Below, piece after piece: positions 50,507 to 59,316 of a stretch of DNA of 64,000 bases; position 1 is the first letter of the stretch; each line of letters starts with the position of its first letter. The position numbers and the translations under genes were made by a program. A model generated the notes under the pieces. It was not told the DNA's origin. It saw only the letters and a program-made list of their open reading frames with translations, and did not search any database. The stretch spans positions 1,426,001 to 1,490,000 of the forward strand of contig QGFZ01000001.1 of the NCBI GenBank assembly GCA_003149065.1. Direction: 5' to 3'. Origin of the DNA: Ruminococcaceae bacterium R-25 (GTDB lineage Bacteria > Bacillota > Clostridia > Saccharofermentanales > Saccharofermentanaceae).

Positions 50507-51001
50507 TCACTCGGTCTCGTCAAGAGTGGAGTTGATCTCAGTAAGATTTGTCTGGATCTTGGCGATGTTTTCTGAGAGTGTCTCGTTAACGTTCTCGAGC
50601 AAGGACTTAACGTAGATGTGAGCATTTCTTCTTAATTCTTCAGCCTGAGCTTCAGCATTAGCGATGATCTGGGCAGCTTCTTCACGTGCGCCTCTTGTGA
50701 TCTCGTGATCGTTGACCTTCATGGCATACATACGGTTGGCGTCGTCGATGATCTTCTTATTCTTCTCTCTTGCTGTGCTGATAATATCCTGAGCTCTTGC
50801 TACGATATCGTTGGACTGTGCAACTGAAGCAGGAAGATTATTCTTAAGGATCTGAAGTGAATTGATCGTCTCTGTTCTCTCGATAGAGCACTTATCGGAG
50901 AAAGGAACGCTCGAAGCATCCTTGACCATATCGATAAGATAGTCGATGTGCTTGATAGCGTCATAGCGCTGTCCGCCCTGATTGAAATTGCTGTTCTCCA
51001 T
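50507..51001 (-). CDS. Coiled-coil protein of unknown function downstream of coaD
   Basis: A 164-residue soluble protein that is almost all helix, with long heptad-like stretches (IVARAQDIISTAREKNKKI, then EEAAQIIANAEAQAEELRR). It resembles the ATP synthase-subunit-like or DivIVA-like small proteins that often follow coaD in Clostridia; no function is known to me. GGAAGG precedes the ATG, two bases after the coaD stop. It is the last gene before a strong terminator. Confidence 0.78.
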   Translation of the reverse strand: MENSNFNQGGQRYDAIKHIDYLIDMVKDASSVPFSDKCSIERTETINSLQILKNNLPASVAQSNDIVARAQDIISTAREKNKKIIDDANRMYAMKVNDHEITRGAREEAAQIIANAEAQAEELRRNAHIYVKSLLENVNETLSENIAKIQTNLTEINSTLDETE

Positions 51002-51003
51002 TA

Positions 51004-51504
51004 TTAATTCCTTCCTTTCAAAAGTTTTTCCTTAACTTGATCTAAAATCTCGGCAGGCACCATTTTCGAGATGTCGCCGCCATATGAACCGACTTCCTTA
51101 ACCATCGAAGAACTGATAAGAGACAAGTCGTCCCTGCATGGCAGGAGCACTGCGTCGTAGCCTGAATAAAGCAGGCGGTTTGCAAGTGCGTGCTCTGACT
51201 CATATCTGAAGTCAGACTCAGACCTGATTCCTCTTACTGAAGCACAGCATCCGAGCTGCTGGTAAAGATCGACCAAAAGACCGCCCCACGCCATAACTTC
51301 AACATTTTCCAGGTTATCATTCTTGAGCGACAGCTTGATGAGTTCAACCCGTTCTTCAGGAGTAAACATCGGAGTTTTCGCAGCATTCTCCATGACTGCA
51401 ATTACAAGTTTATCACAGAGCCTTGAAGCTCTTCTAGCAATGTCTCTATGTCCTCTTGTAAAGGGATCGAATGTTCCCGGGAAGAGCATTACCTTCAAAA
51501 CCAT
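51004..51504 (-). CDS. coaD: Phosphopantetheine adenylyltransferase
   Basis: A 166-residue nucleotidyltransferase. The T/HxGH motif is FTRGH with His19 (PGTFDPFTRGHRDIARRA), and RGIRSESDFRYESEHA and ISSSMVKEVGSYGGD close the active site. It makes dephospho-CoA from phosphopantetheine and ATP. The start ATG overlaps the rsmD stop (TAATG); a TTG two codons on is a weaker alternative. The rsmD-coaD order is usual in Bacillota. Confidence 0.96.
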   Translation of the reverse strand: MVLKVMLFPGTFDPFTRGHRDIARRASRLCDKLVIAVMENAAKTPMFTPEERVELIKLSLKNDNLENVEVMAWGGLLVDLYQQLGCCASVRGIRSESDFRYESEHALANRLLYSGYDAVLLPCRDDLSLISSSMVKEVGSYGGDISKMVPAEILDQVKEKLLKGRN

Positions 51505-52082
51505 TATCCTCCGATATTAATATCCTTAAAAAATGTTAACACTGTAAGCCCATAACTACAAGAACGAACATGCTTTAAACCATTAAGTTCCTCAGGAATC
51601 TCACAATCTTTGTCATGCTCTACTATCAGCATACCGTCTTCTTTGAGCATGCCGAAGGTGCTTATGAGCTTTGTAGCCTCGTCAAGCCTTAAAGGCACGT
51701 CCTTATAGGGAGGGTCCATGAATATGATATCAAATTTCTCGCCCTCCTGCCCTAAGAGCTCTAATGCCTGGGCTACACTCTTTTTATGGAACCTGATCTC
51801 GTCAGAATCTTCCATCCTTATCTTGCTTATATTCTTGGAGATAATGGATGCAGCCTGGCCGCTCCGTTCAACGAGCGTAACGCGCTTTGCGCCGCGGCTT
51901 AGTGCCTCAATACCTATCTGTCCGGAACCTGCGAAAAGATCTAAGAATTCCGAATCAGGAACATAAGACTGTATGATCGAGAACAGGGCCTCCTTTACCT
52001 TATCGGTCGTAGGCCTTGTCTTATTTCCTTCAGGCGCCTGCAAAATAGCGCCCCTGAATCTTCCCGTAACTACTCTAGGCAT
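51504..52082 (-). CDS. rsmD: 16S rRNA (guanine966-N2)-methyltransferase
   Basis: A 192-residue methyltransferase. It has the RNA-recognition start RVVTGRFRGAILQAPEGN with RPTTDKVKEALFSII, the SAM motif FLDLFAGSGQIGIEAL, and the catalytic DPPY in FIMDPPYKDV. It modifies G966 of 16S rRNA. Its start overlaps recG by one base and its end overlaps coaD, so the three are tightly coupled. Confidence 0.95.
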   Translation of the reverse strand: MPRVVTGRFRGAILQAPEGNKTRPTTDKVKEALFSIIQSYVPDSEFLDLFAGSGQIGIEALSRGAKRVTLVERSGQAASIISKNISKIRMEDSDEIRFHKKSVAQALELLGQEGEKFDIIFMDPPYKDVPLRLDEATKLISTFGMLKEDGMLIVEHDKDCEIPEELNGLKHVRSCSYGLTVLTFFKDINIGG

Positions 52083-54259
52083 TATAACTGCTCCATCTTC
52101 CTTGCAAATCTTAATTCGAACATCTTCTTTATCGATTCGTTCAGGCGTTCTGCTTCTTCGCCGCCGGCTTCGATTATCCTGTTTACCGCTTCAGTGGCTT
52201 CTGTCGCTATCTTCATATCAGTATAAAGGTTTGCGGCGCGAAGTGTAGGGATACCGTGCTGTCTTGTTCCGTAGAAATCGCCGGGACCTCTGAGATCTAA
52301 ATCTTTTTCGGCAAGCTCGAAACCGTCTGACGATTCGCACATCATCTTCATTCTCGAAAGAGCAAGTTCAGATCTTGATTCGGAAACCAAAAGACAATAA
52401 GACTTCTTGTCGCCTCTGCCGATGCGTCCTCTTAACTGGTGCAGGGTTGAAAGTCCGAACCTGTCAGCATCCATTATTATCATGACATTTGCATTCGGGT
52501 TATCTACGCCAACCTCGATAACAGTAGTAGATATAAGTATCTTAATATCTCCTGCGATGAATCTTTCCATCGTCTCGAGCTTATCCTTTTCCTTCATGGA
52601 ACCGTAAAGGACAGCGCTCTTATACTGCGAAAGATTGCTCATCGAATTTATCTGTTTCTTCATGTCGAAAACGCTGGTTACGCTGTCATCTCCTCCTACC
52701 GGTTCTCCAACGAGATAATCAGAACCTGCTTCGGTCTCATCCTTATCGATCTTTGCACAGACGATATATACCTGCTCGCCTGCAGCGAGTTTTACGCTCA
52801 TCATTTCCTCGATCGCCTTACTCTTTTTGGAGTTAACGAACCACGTTGTGATCTCCTGGCGTCCCTTCGGTTTTTCCCTGATAACGGATGTTGCCATATC
52901 GCCGTAGATAACCATGGCAAGGGTTCTCGGAATAGGCGTTGCAGTCATTACGAGGTTATGGACGCTCTTTATTGTGCCGTCAGGTCCTTCATCTTTGAAA
53001 AGAAGTTTTTCTCTCTGTTTAACGCCAAAACGGTGCTGTTCGTCTGCTATTACGAGCGCGAGATCATTAAAGCTTATGTCATCTGTCAAAAGAGCGTGCG
53101 TTCCGATAATTACCCTAGCTTCGCCGCTTCTGATCTTATCCTTTATCTCAGTCTTCTCCGAAGCCTTGGTCTTACCGAGTAAAAGGACGGGTTCCATTCC
53201 GCTTCCCTGCATGAGTTTGGATATGGTTTTATAGTGCTGTGTCGCAAGAACTGATGTAGGTGCCAAAAGCACTGCCTGCTTGCCCATAAGAGCCGTTATC
53301 ATCATCGACAAAGCTGCTACCATTGTCTTTCCTGAACCTACGTCTCCCTGGATAAGCCTGTTCATGGGAGTCGTGGACATAAGGTCTGTTTGTACGTCTC
53401 TAAAAGCAGCTGTCTGGTCTGCTGTTAATGCAAAACCAAGGTTGCTCTTTATCTGATTCCACTTAGCTGCAAGATCACGGCTGATAGCGTTAGGCCCTGA
53501 CGGTATTACCTGCTCTGCGACTTCCTTTATACCATGGCCTGAACTGTATAGCTTCATGCCGATTCCAAGGAGGATCAATTCTTCGTATGCCAACTGTTCT
53601 CTGGCTCTTCTCGCATCCTCTAACGATGCCGGGAAGTGCGCCATCATGTAAGCTTCTTTGGGTGATACGAACCCTTTTTGTTCAGCAATGCTTTTAGGAA
53701 TGCAGGATAACAGTTCATCACCGCAGAGCTTGATCGCGGTAGCGACCCACTTGGAAATATTGTTGGAAGTAAGTCCTGCAGTCAGGTGATATACAGGCCT
53801 TACGAGCGCATCATCAGTTATCTTTTCAGCTTTTTCAATATAAGGATTTACCATCTGCATTTGGCCTTTAAATATAGTGACCTGGCCATGGATAAAACAC
53901 TCATCGCCTGCTGAGAATTTACCTGACAGATATGGTGAGTTAAAGAATGTGAGCTTGATCCTTCCCGTGCCGTCACTTACGAAGAAAGTCAATGGCTTCT
54001 TCCTGCTCGTGATGTTTACGGAAGGATTGGTCATAATAGTTCCTCTGAAGGATAAGTCATAACCGGTATTATCATCTATACGGTCTGTCATATCGAAGGA
54101 ACCTATAGTGCCAACCTTGGACCAGTCGTCATAACGCCATGGGATAAAAGCTATAAGATCGTAGATCGTGTAGATATCTAATTTAGCGAGCTTTTCTTCA
54201 GCAGAAGGACCGACACCGTAAAGATCAGTTACTGGATTGGACAAGTGGACGGCAGTCAT
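52082..54259 (-). CDS. recG: ATP-dependent DNA helicase RecG
   Basis: A 725-residue helicase of normal RecG length. The wedge/OB domain covers about 1-190, Walker A is GDVGSGKT near residue 304, Walker B is DEQHRFG near 405, and motif VI is QLRGRIGR. FYGTRQHG and the C-terminal TRG region are present. RecG remodels stalled replication forks and Holliday junctions. It lies between nth and rsmD with tiny gaps in one operon. Confidence 0.97.
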   Translation of the reverse strand: MTAVHLSNPVTDLYGVGPSAEEKLAKLDIYTIYDLIAFIPWRYDDWSKVGTIGSFDMTDRIDDNTGYDLSFRGTIMTNPSVNITSRKKPLTFFVSDGTGRIKLTFFNSPYLSGKFSAGDECFIHGQVTIFKGQMQMVNPYIEKAEKITDDALVRPVYHLTAGLTSNNISKWVATAIKLCGDELLSCIPKSIAEQKGFVSPKEAYMMAHFPASLEDARRAREQLAYEELILLGIGMKLYSSGHGIKEVAEQVIPSGPNAISRDLAAKWNQIKSNLGFALTADQTAAFRDVQTDLMSTTPMNRLIQGDVGSGKTMVAALSMMITALMGKQAVLLAPTSVLATQHYKTISKLMQGSGMEPVLLLGKTKASEKTEIKDKIRSGEARVIIGTHALLTDDISFNDLALVIADEQHRFGVKQREKLLFKDEGPDGTIKSVHNLVMTATPIPRTLAMVIYGDMATSVIREKPKGRQEITTWFVNSKKSKAIEEMMSVKLAAGEQVYIVCAKIDKDETEAGSDYLVGEPVGGDDSVTSVFDMKKQINSMSNLSQYKSAVLYGSMKEKDKLETMERFIAGDIKILISTTVIEVGVDNPNANVMIIMDADRFGLSTLHQLRGRIGRGDKKSYCLLVSESRSELALSRMKMMCESSDGFELAEKDLDLRGPGDFYGTRQHGIPTLRAANLYTDMKIATEATEAVNRIIEAGGEEAERLNESIKKMFELRFARKMEQL

Positions 54260-54262
54260 AAC

Positions 54263-54904
54263 TTATATCCTCCTCTTGCAGAAAGAAGCACAAGGGCACA
54301 CGTCACACTTGGGAGACTGGGCCGTGCAGTATTTTCTGCCGAGATCTACTGACAAATGTCCTATGCTGATCCACTGTTCCTTCGGGAATACCTTCATTAT
54401 GTCCTTTTCAACCTTTGCAGGGTCTGTGCTCTCAGTTATTCCTATTCTCTTCATTACGCGCTTGCAGTGCGTATCAACGACTACTGCGGGCGTACCGTAG
54501 ATCTCTCCTACAATGAGGTTTGCGATCTTCCTGCCGATGCCGGGAACCTCCATTAAAAGGTCAACATCATTAGGAACTTTGCCGTCCCATTCACCGGTCA
54601 TCTTTTTCGCAAAAGCCATAACGGATTTTGTCTTGGAAGCCGTAAGGCCACAAGGTTTGATAATTGCTGCTATCACTTCCGGATCTTCATTTGCGACAGA
54701 TTCCATGTCCGGATATTTTTCGAAAAGATCTTTTGCAGTTATATTAACCCTTTTGTCGGTGCATTGGGCGGACAATATGCCTCTGATGGCTAAGTTTTGC
54801 GGACAATCGTAGTCCAAAGAGCATGTACTGTCAGGAAATTCTGTTGACAGCGCTTCATAAGTCTGTTTAGCAAGAGCTTTGTTCTTTGAATTGTTACCGG
54901 CCAA
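54263..54904 (-). CDS. nth: Endonuclease III
   Basis: A 213-residue DNA glycosylase/AP lyase. The helix-hairpin-helix is LMEVPGIGRKIANLIVG with the catalytic Lys following in the family position, and the catalytic Asp is in VVDTHCKRV. The 4Fe-4S site C-x6-C-x2-C-x5-C is intact at the C terminus (YCTAQSPKCDVCPCASFC). It removes oxidised pyrimidines. Three bases separate it from recG, and it ends a two-base gap after the histidine kinase gene. Confidence 0.96.
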   Translation of the reverse strand: MAGNNSKNKALAKQTYEALSTEFPDSTCSLDYDCPQNLAIRGILSAQCTDKRVNITAKDLFEKYPDMESVANEDPEVIAAIIKPCGLTASKTKSVMAFAKKMTGEWDGKVPNDVDLLMEVPGIGRKIANLIVGEIYGTPAVVVDTHCKRVMKRIGITESTDPAKVEKDIMKVFPKEQWISIGHLSVDLGRKYCTAQSPKCDVCPCASFCKRRI

Positions 54905-54906
54905 GA

Positions 54907-56460
54907 TTATTGCTCCTGCTCTTCAGGCGGATAAGGGAAAGAGAAAACAAATCTTGCGCCGCCTAATTCTCTTCCTTCTTCACAAACTATCGTCTGGCCG
55001 TGACCTGCAAGGATCTGCTTGCAGATATAAAGACCAAGACCGAAGCCTTCGGATTTTCTGGATGCATCTGCCTGATAAAAGCTCTCAAAGATCCTCTGTC
55101 TCTTTGATTCTTCAACGCCGGCACCGGAGTCTTCAACGGAGATGATTATCTTTCTTGCCTTGGGATTAGTCTCGGTCGAGATCTTGATATCGCCGTTCTG
55201 AGGAGTGAACTTAATCGCATTGGTAATGATGTTGATTATTACTCTGCAAAGCTGCTGAGCTTCACCATATGCCATGATCCCGGGACCGGGATCTAAAGAC
55301 TTGATAACCCTTATCTGCTTATCTGTAAGCTGTGCTTCGAGGTTATCGACGATGTCATTTATCATGTCATTGATATTGAATTCTTCCATCATGTCAGGGT
55401 CAGGGTGAGAAAGCGAAGATGCTTCTGTCATCTGCGTTACGAGTATCCTGATCCTGTCCGTCTGCTGCTTGATGAGATCTAAATAGTGATCCTGTTTGTC
55501 TTCCGGGATCGTGCCATCGAGAATGGCAGTTACAAATCCGTTTATCGAAGTAAGAGGTGTTCTTATATCATGAGCGATAGACGAGATAAACATCTCTCTG
55601 TCGTGCTCCTGGTTTTCGAGTGATTCGATCATTTTATTGACCGTGCTTCCCATCTCGGTGAACTCAGAAGATACGGAAAGCGTAGTATAGTCATTGGGAT
55701 CTGAATATTTCGGGTTTACTCTTACGGAATAATCACCTTCTGCAACCCTTGAGATTACAGCAGAGATATCCTTGATAGGCATAAGGCTCAAGTATACGAA
55801 AACGGCATAAAGAACAATGGCGATAACCATCGCGACGACCGCAGGAATGAGAATGATCTTAATATATTCAGCTCTGGTCTGCTCTGTACCTTCACTGTTG
55901 CAGACGATAACAAAATAGGATGTGCCCGAGACCTTAACGCAGCTTATTGAAACTATCCTTCCTGTATCACTTGAAGTGTTCCTGTCATTTCCTGCAGAAT
56001 CAGCATTCTTAAGCATATCCAGAACGTCAGTCTGGGTAATCCTTAAAGGTCCCTCATCTGATGTGGCAAGATTATCCTGCACATCGAAAACAAAGTTGTT
56101 GCGGCAGCAGATCTTTCCGTCTTTGTCAGTAACATAGACCGATCCGCTGGAACGGTATGTTTGGGAGTTTACGAACTTATCGATGATCCTGGAATTCTTG
56201 AAATTATCCGAACCGTCATCATTGAGTGTATATATGAATTCTTCGGACTGGAGCGATGTGAGTGATGTAATATCGGACGCCAAGTCTTTACAGGCATTAT
56301 CAGTGCCTGCGGATACCTCGATAATAAGGTTGTTATACATATTCTCATACGAAAGGAACAACAAGACTGCAAATACAATCAAAGTCGTCAATACAAGGAA
56401 GGATATGAGAAAAACGGCAAATCCCGCCGATACCCGCTTACCGTCAGCTCTCGGCGTCAT
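54907..56460 (-). CDS. Sensor histidine kinase (OmpR-type partner)
   Basis: A 517-residue kinase. TM1 is about 14-37, an extracellular domain runs 38-200 (Cache-like), TM2 about 201-225, then HAMP. The phospho-acceptor is His297 in SSIAHDIRTPLTS. The HATPase domain has the N box (IINIITNAIKFT), the G1 box VEDSGAGVEESKRQ and GFGLGLYICKQI. It lies 7 bases after the response regulator gene, with which it must pair. The signal is not known. Both sit inside a DNA-repair/cell-division operon. Confidence 0.94.
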   Translation of the reverse strand: MTPRADGKRVSAGFAVFLISFLVLTTLIVFAVLLFLSYENMYNNLIIEVSAGTDNACKDLASDITSLTSLQSEEFIYTLNDDGSDNFKNSRIIDKFVNSQTYRSSGSVYVTDKDGKICCRNNFVFDVQDNLATSDEGPLRITQTDVLDMLKNADSAGNDRNTSSDTGRIVSISCVKVSGTSYFVIVCNSEGTEQTRAEYIKIILIPAVVAMVIAIVLYAVFVYLSLMPIKDISAVISRVAEGDYSVRVNPKYSDPNDYTTLSVSSEFTEMGSTVNKMIESLENQEHDREMFISSIAHDIRTPLTSINGFVTAILDGTIPEDKQDHYLDLIKQQTDRIRILVTQMTEASSLSHPDPDMMEEFNINDMINDIVDNLEAQLTDKQIRVIKSLDPGPGIMAYGEAQQLCRVIINIITNAIKFTPQNGDIKISTETNPKARKIIISVEDSGAGVEESKRQRIFESFYQADASRKSEGFGLGLYICKQILAGHGQTIVCEEGRELGGARFVFSFPYPPEEQEQ

Positions 56461-56467
56461 CGATTAA

Positions 56468-57187
56468 TTACCTCGTCTCGAATTTATAACCCTTGCTCCA
56501 AACGGTCTTAATACTCCAGTTTTGCTCTCTGTCGGGATTCTCGATCTTCTCTCTGATACGCTTGATGTGAACATCGACTGTACGGGATTCTCCGTAGAAG
56601 TCATATCCCCAAACGTTCTCTAAGAGCTGTTCTCTTGTGAAAACCCTGTTGGGATTGGATGCAAGGAAGAATAAGAGCTCAAGCTCCTTGGGCGGCATGT
56701 AGATCTCATTGCCGTCAACACTTACTACATAACGGATCTTATCAACAGAAAAACCGGGATAGGTAATGATGTCAGGAGATCCTTCACTCTTTTCAGCGGC
56801 TGCCGGAGCGGCATCGCGCTTATCTGTTCTTCTCAATACTGCCTTTACTCTGGCAAGTACTTCTTTAGGTTCGAACGGCTTCGGGATATAGTCATCAGCT
56901 CCAAGCTCAAGACCGACGATCTTATCGAGAGTATCGGTTCTTGCTGTCAGCATGATGATAGGACATTCGGATGTCTTGCGAATTTCGCGGCAGATATCAT
57001 TGCCGTCCATACCGGGAAGCATAAGATCCAAGATCACGATATCAGGACCGAAGGCGTTAAAAGCAGCAATCGCTTTGTCACCCTGCATACATGTGGATAC
57101 CTGGTATCCCTCTTTCTCAAAGTAAAGCTTAAGTACTTCAATGATGCCCGGATCGTCGTCAACGAGCAAAACCTTGTTAGCTGCCAT
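56468..57187 (-). CDS. OmpR/PhoB-family response regulator
   Basis: A 239-residue regulator. The receiver domain has the acidic pocket at 10-12 (LLVDDDPG), the phosphorylated Asp54 in VILDLMLPGMDG, and Lys near 104 (PKPFEP). A linker with AAPAAAEKSEG leads to a winged helix (FTREQLLENVWGYDFYGESRTVDVHIKRI). It partners with the kinase encoded just after it. A 19-base palindrome 40-58 bases before its start may be its own binding site. Confidence 0.95.
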   Translation of the reverse strand: MAANKVLLVDDDPGIIEVLKLYFEKEGYQVSTCMQGDKAIAAFNAFGPDIVILDLMLPGMDGNDICREIRKTSECPIIMLTARTDTLDKIVGLELGADDYIPKPFEPKEVLARVKAVLRRTDKRDAAPAAAEKSEGSPDIITYPGFSVDKIRYVVSVDGNEIYMPPKELELLFFLASNPNRVFTREQLLENVWGYDFYGESRTVDVHIKRIREKIENPDREQNWSIKTVWSKGYKFETR

Positions 57188-57226
57188 AAGATCACCCCTG
57201 CTCTACAACTTCTTAGGTTTCCTCTG

Positions 57227-57245
57227 TTTGTAACAATGTTACAAA
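57227..57245. promoter_or_regulatory. Nineteen-base palindrome between nrdR and the response regulator
   Basis: TTTGTAAC-AAT-GTTACAAA is a perfect inverted repeat, three bases past the nrdR stop and 40 bases before the response regulator. Its 15-base core occurs again at 43422-43436. Candidate operator for the response regulator or a 3' end hairpin. Confidence 0.6.
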
Positions 57246-57248
57246 CCT

Positions 57249-57722
57249 TTACTCTGCGTCAGAAGCAGTGCTTCCCACGTCAAAATTGTTAATCTCGGCT
57301 GTATAAGAATCCAGATCAGTGAAGTTCTTATAAACCGATGCGAAGCGGACATAAGACACACGGTCTATATCCATAAGCCTCGACATAATAAACTCTCCGA
57401 TTTCGGATGAGGTTATCTCTTTATTGAATCGCTCTTCCACAAGATGCGTAATATCGGAGCAGATATTTTCTTTTACCTGTTGAGATACTCCGCGCTTCTG
57501 GCAAGCAACATCCAAACTTCTTAAGATCTTGTCCGGATCGTAAAGCTGCTTGGTTCCGTCCTTCTTGACGACCATCGGCTTTAAGCCTTCGATCTTTTCG
57601 ATAGTCGAAAACCTGGCGCCGCAGACAAGGCATACACGTCTTCTTCTGACGGCAAAACCATCATCGGTAGGTCTTGAATCAAGGACCTTATCGTCGTTTG
57701 CGCCGCACTTGGGACAGATCAC
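57249..57722 (-). CDS. nrdR: Transcriptional repressor NrdR
   Basis: A 157-residue NrdR. The N-terminal zinc ribbon has CPKCGANDDKVLDSR and RRRRVCLVCGARFST (four Cys), followed by an ATP-cone domain (VVKKDGTKQLYDPDKILRSL onwards). It represses ribonucleotide reductase genes according to the dATP/ATP ratio. No nrd gene or clear NrdR box is in the window. It lies 16 bases after ftsZ and is cotranscribed with it. Confidence 0.96.
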   Translation of the reverse strand: MICPKCGANDDKVLDSRPTDDGFAVRRRRVCLVCGARFSTIEKIEGLKPMVVKKDGTKQLYDPDKILRSLDVACQKRGVSQQVKENICSDITHLVEERFNKEITSSEIGEFIMSRLMDIDRVSYVRFASVYKNFTDLDSYTAEINNFDVGSTASDAE

Positions 57723-57738
57723 GGATCAGCTCCCTATA

Positions 57739-59127
57739 TTACTGTCCGTCCTTACCGAACATGAACCAGGGCTTTGCTGACTTCTGAGCCTTCTCGTCAA
57801 CTGCAGGAGCTACGTTAGCCTGCGGTCTGCCGCCCATCTGAGGCTGCTGGATAGGAGAAGGTGCGGGAGCTGCCTGCTGAGGCATAGGCTGAACAGGAAC
57901 CTGCTGTACGGGTGCCTGAACGGGAACCTGCTGAACTACCTGAGGAGCGGGTGCCGGTACAGGTGCAACTGACTCATCACCGAATCTGAAGCCGGGCTGA
58001 GCTCTCTGAACCGGAACGGGTGCCGGAGCGGGCTCGGGCTGTCTGGGTGTATAGTCTGTTCTCGGCTGAGGAGCAACGGGCTGTCTAGCTGAGATCAATG
58101 TAGGATTCTCTCTGGAAAGAACTGAAGTGCTTGCTCTGTGGCCTGCGGAAGCATTAACTGTTCCGTCGAAACCGGAAGCGATAACTGTGATCATGAGCTC
58201 ATCCTCGAGCGAATCGTCAACGACTGCACCAACGATGATCTCTGCTTCAGGAGCAGCTGCCTGACGGACGATGGATGAAGCTGCATCGATCTCGGAAAGA
58301 CGCATTCCTCTTCCGCCTGTGAAGTTAAGGATAACACCTGTAGCTCCGTCGATCGTTGTGTCGAGGAGAGGTGAATTGATAGCCTGCTTGATAGCAACGG
58401 TAGCTCTGTCCTCACCGGAAGCACGGCCGATACCCATGTGGCATACGCCTGCATCCTTCATGACACGTGTAACGTCTGCCAAGTCGAGGTTGATGAGTCC
58501 GGGGATAGCAACGAGGTCTGAAATGCCGGCAACACCGAACTTCAATACCTGGTCAGCCATGTTGAATGCTTCTTCGAAGCTTGTATTGTCATCGACTACA
58601 TCGAGGAGCTTGTCGTTGGAAACGATGATGAGGGAGTCAACTGACTTCTGGAGCTCACGGATACCGCGTTCTGCGTTAGCTGCTCTCTTTGCACCTTCAA
58701 ATGTGAAAGGGCTTGTAACTACTGCAACTGTGAGGATTCCGAGGTCTCTTGCGATCTGAGCAACAACGGGAGCAGCACCTGTTCCAGTTCCGCCGCCCAT
58801 ACCTGCTGTGATGAAGAGCATGTCTGTATTGGAGATAGCTTCAGCGATCTCGTCTCTGGACTCTTCTGCTGCCTTCTCACCAACGCTGGGATCAGCGCCG
58901 CAGCCCAAACCTCTGGTGACCTTCTCACCAATCTGTATCTTGATCTCTGCCTTATTGCGGGCAAGAGCCTGATTATCTGTATTGATAGCGATGAACGTGA
59001 CGCCCTGGACACCACTCTCGACCATGCGGTTTACGGCATTGCTTCCGCCGCCACCTACGCCGATTACCTTAATGCTCGCGACATTAGATTCGTCCATTGA
59101 ATAGCTGTGCTTGCTCTCAGACATCAT
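57739..59127 (-). CDS. ftsZ: Cell division GTPase FtsZ
   Basis: A 462-residue FtsZ. The GTP-binding core is complete: [13 protein letters not shown] (23-35), the tubulin signature [10 protein letters not shown] (111-120), and the T7 loop region [11 protein letters not shown]. After about residue 335 comes a long linker rich in Pro, Gln and Val (repeated VPVQ and PAPAP units). The last residues [11 protein letters not shown] lack the usual acidic-IPxFLRR peptide that binds FtsA or SepF in most bacteria. GGAGG lies seven bases before the first of two ATG codons. A promoter upstream (59205-59233) may allow expression apart from the mur genes. Confidence 0.96.
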   Translation of the reverse strand: MMSESKHSYSMDESNVASIKVIGVGGGGSNAVNRMVESGVQGVTFIAINTDNQALARNKAEIKIQIGEKVTRGLGCGADPSVGEKAAEESRDEIAEAISNTDMLFITAGMGGGTGTGAAPVVAQIARDLGILTVAVVTSPFTFEGAKRAANAERGIRELQKSVDSLIIVSNDKLLDVVDDNTSFEEAFNMADQVLKFGVAGISDLVAIPGLINLDLADVTRVMKDAGVCHMGIGRASGEDRATVAIKQAINSPLLDTTIDGATGVILNFTGGRGMRLSEIDAASSIVRQAAAPEAEIIVGAVVDDSLEDELMITVIASGFDGTVNASAGHRASTSVLSRENPTLISARQPVAPQPRTDYTPRQPEPAPAPVPVQRAQPGFRFGDESVAPVPAPAPQVVQQVPVQAPVQQVPVQPMPQQAAPAPSPIQQPQMGGRPQANVAPAVDEKAQKSAKPWFMFGKDGQ

Positions 59128-59204
59128 ATTGTTCCTCCGTACTCTTTATAGTTGCAACTGAATTTAATATTTCTTGATTAAATAAATATTATTAACCATT
59201 CAGA

Positions 59205-59233
59205 ATTTTAACCCAAACACAAGTTTCAATCAA
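59205..59233 (-). promoter_or_regulatory. ftsZ promoter
   Basis: On the minus strand, TTGATT (59228-59233), a 17-base spacer, and TAAAAT (59205-59210), 78 bases before the ftsZ start. It would start a transcript for ftsZ and the long downstream operon. Confidence 0.65.
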
Positions 59234-59316
59234 TACAAACAGTAGGGATAACTGCGTGAATGTAAAGAAAACTTCATATTTATATTAACATTAAAAAGCG
59301 AAAAACAAGCACCTTT

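Noticed and set aside
57227-57245. NrdR box
   Set aside because: NrdR sites are paired 16-base repeats of a different sequence near nrd genes; this is a single palindrome and no nrd gene follows.
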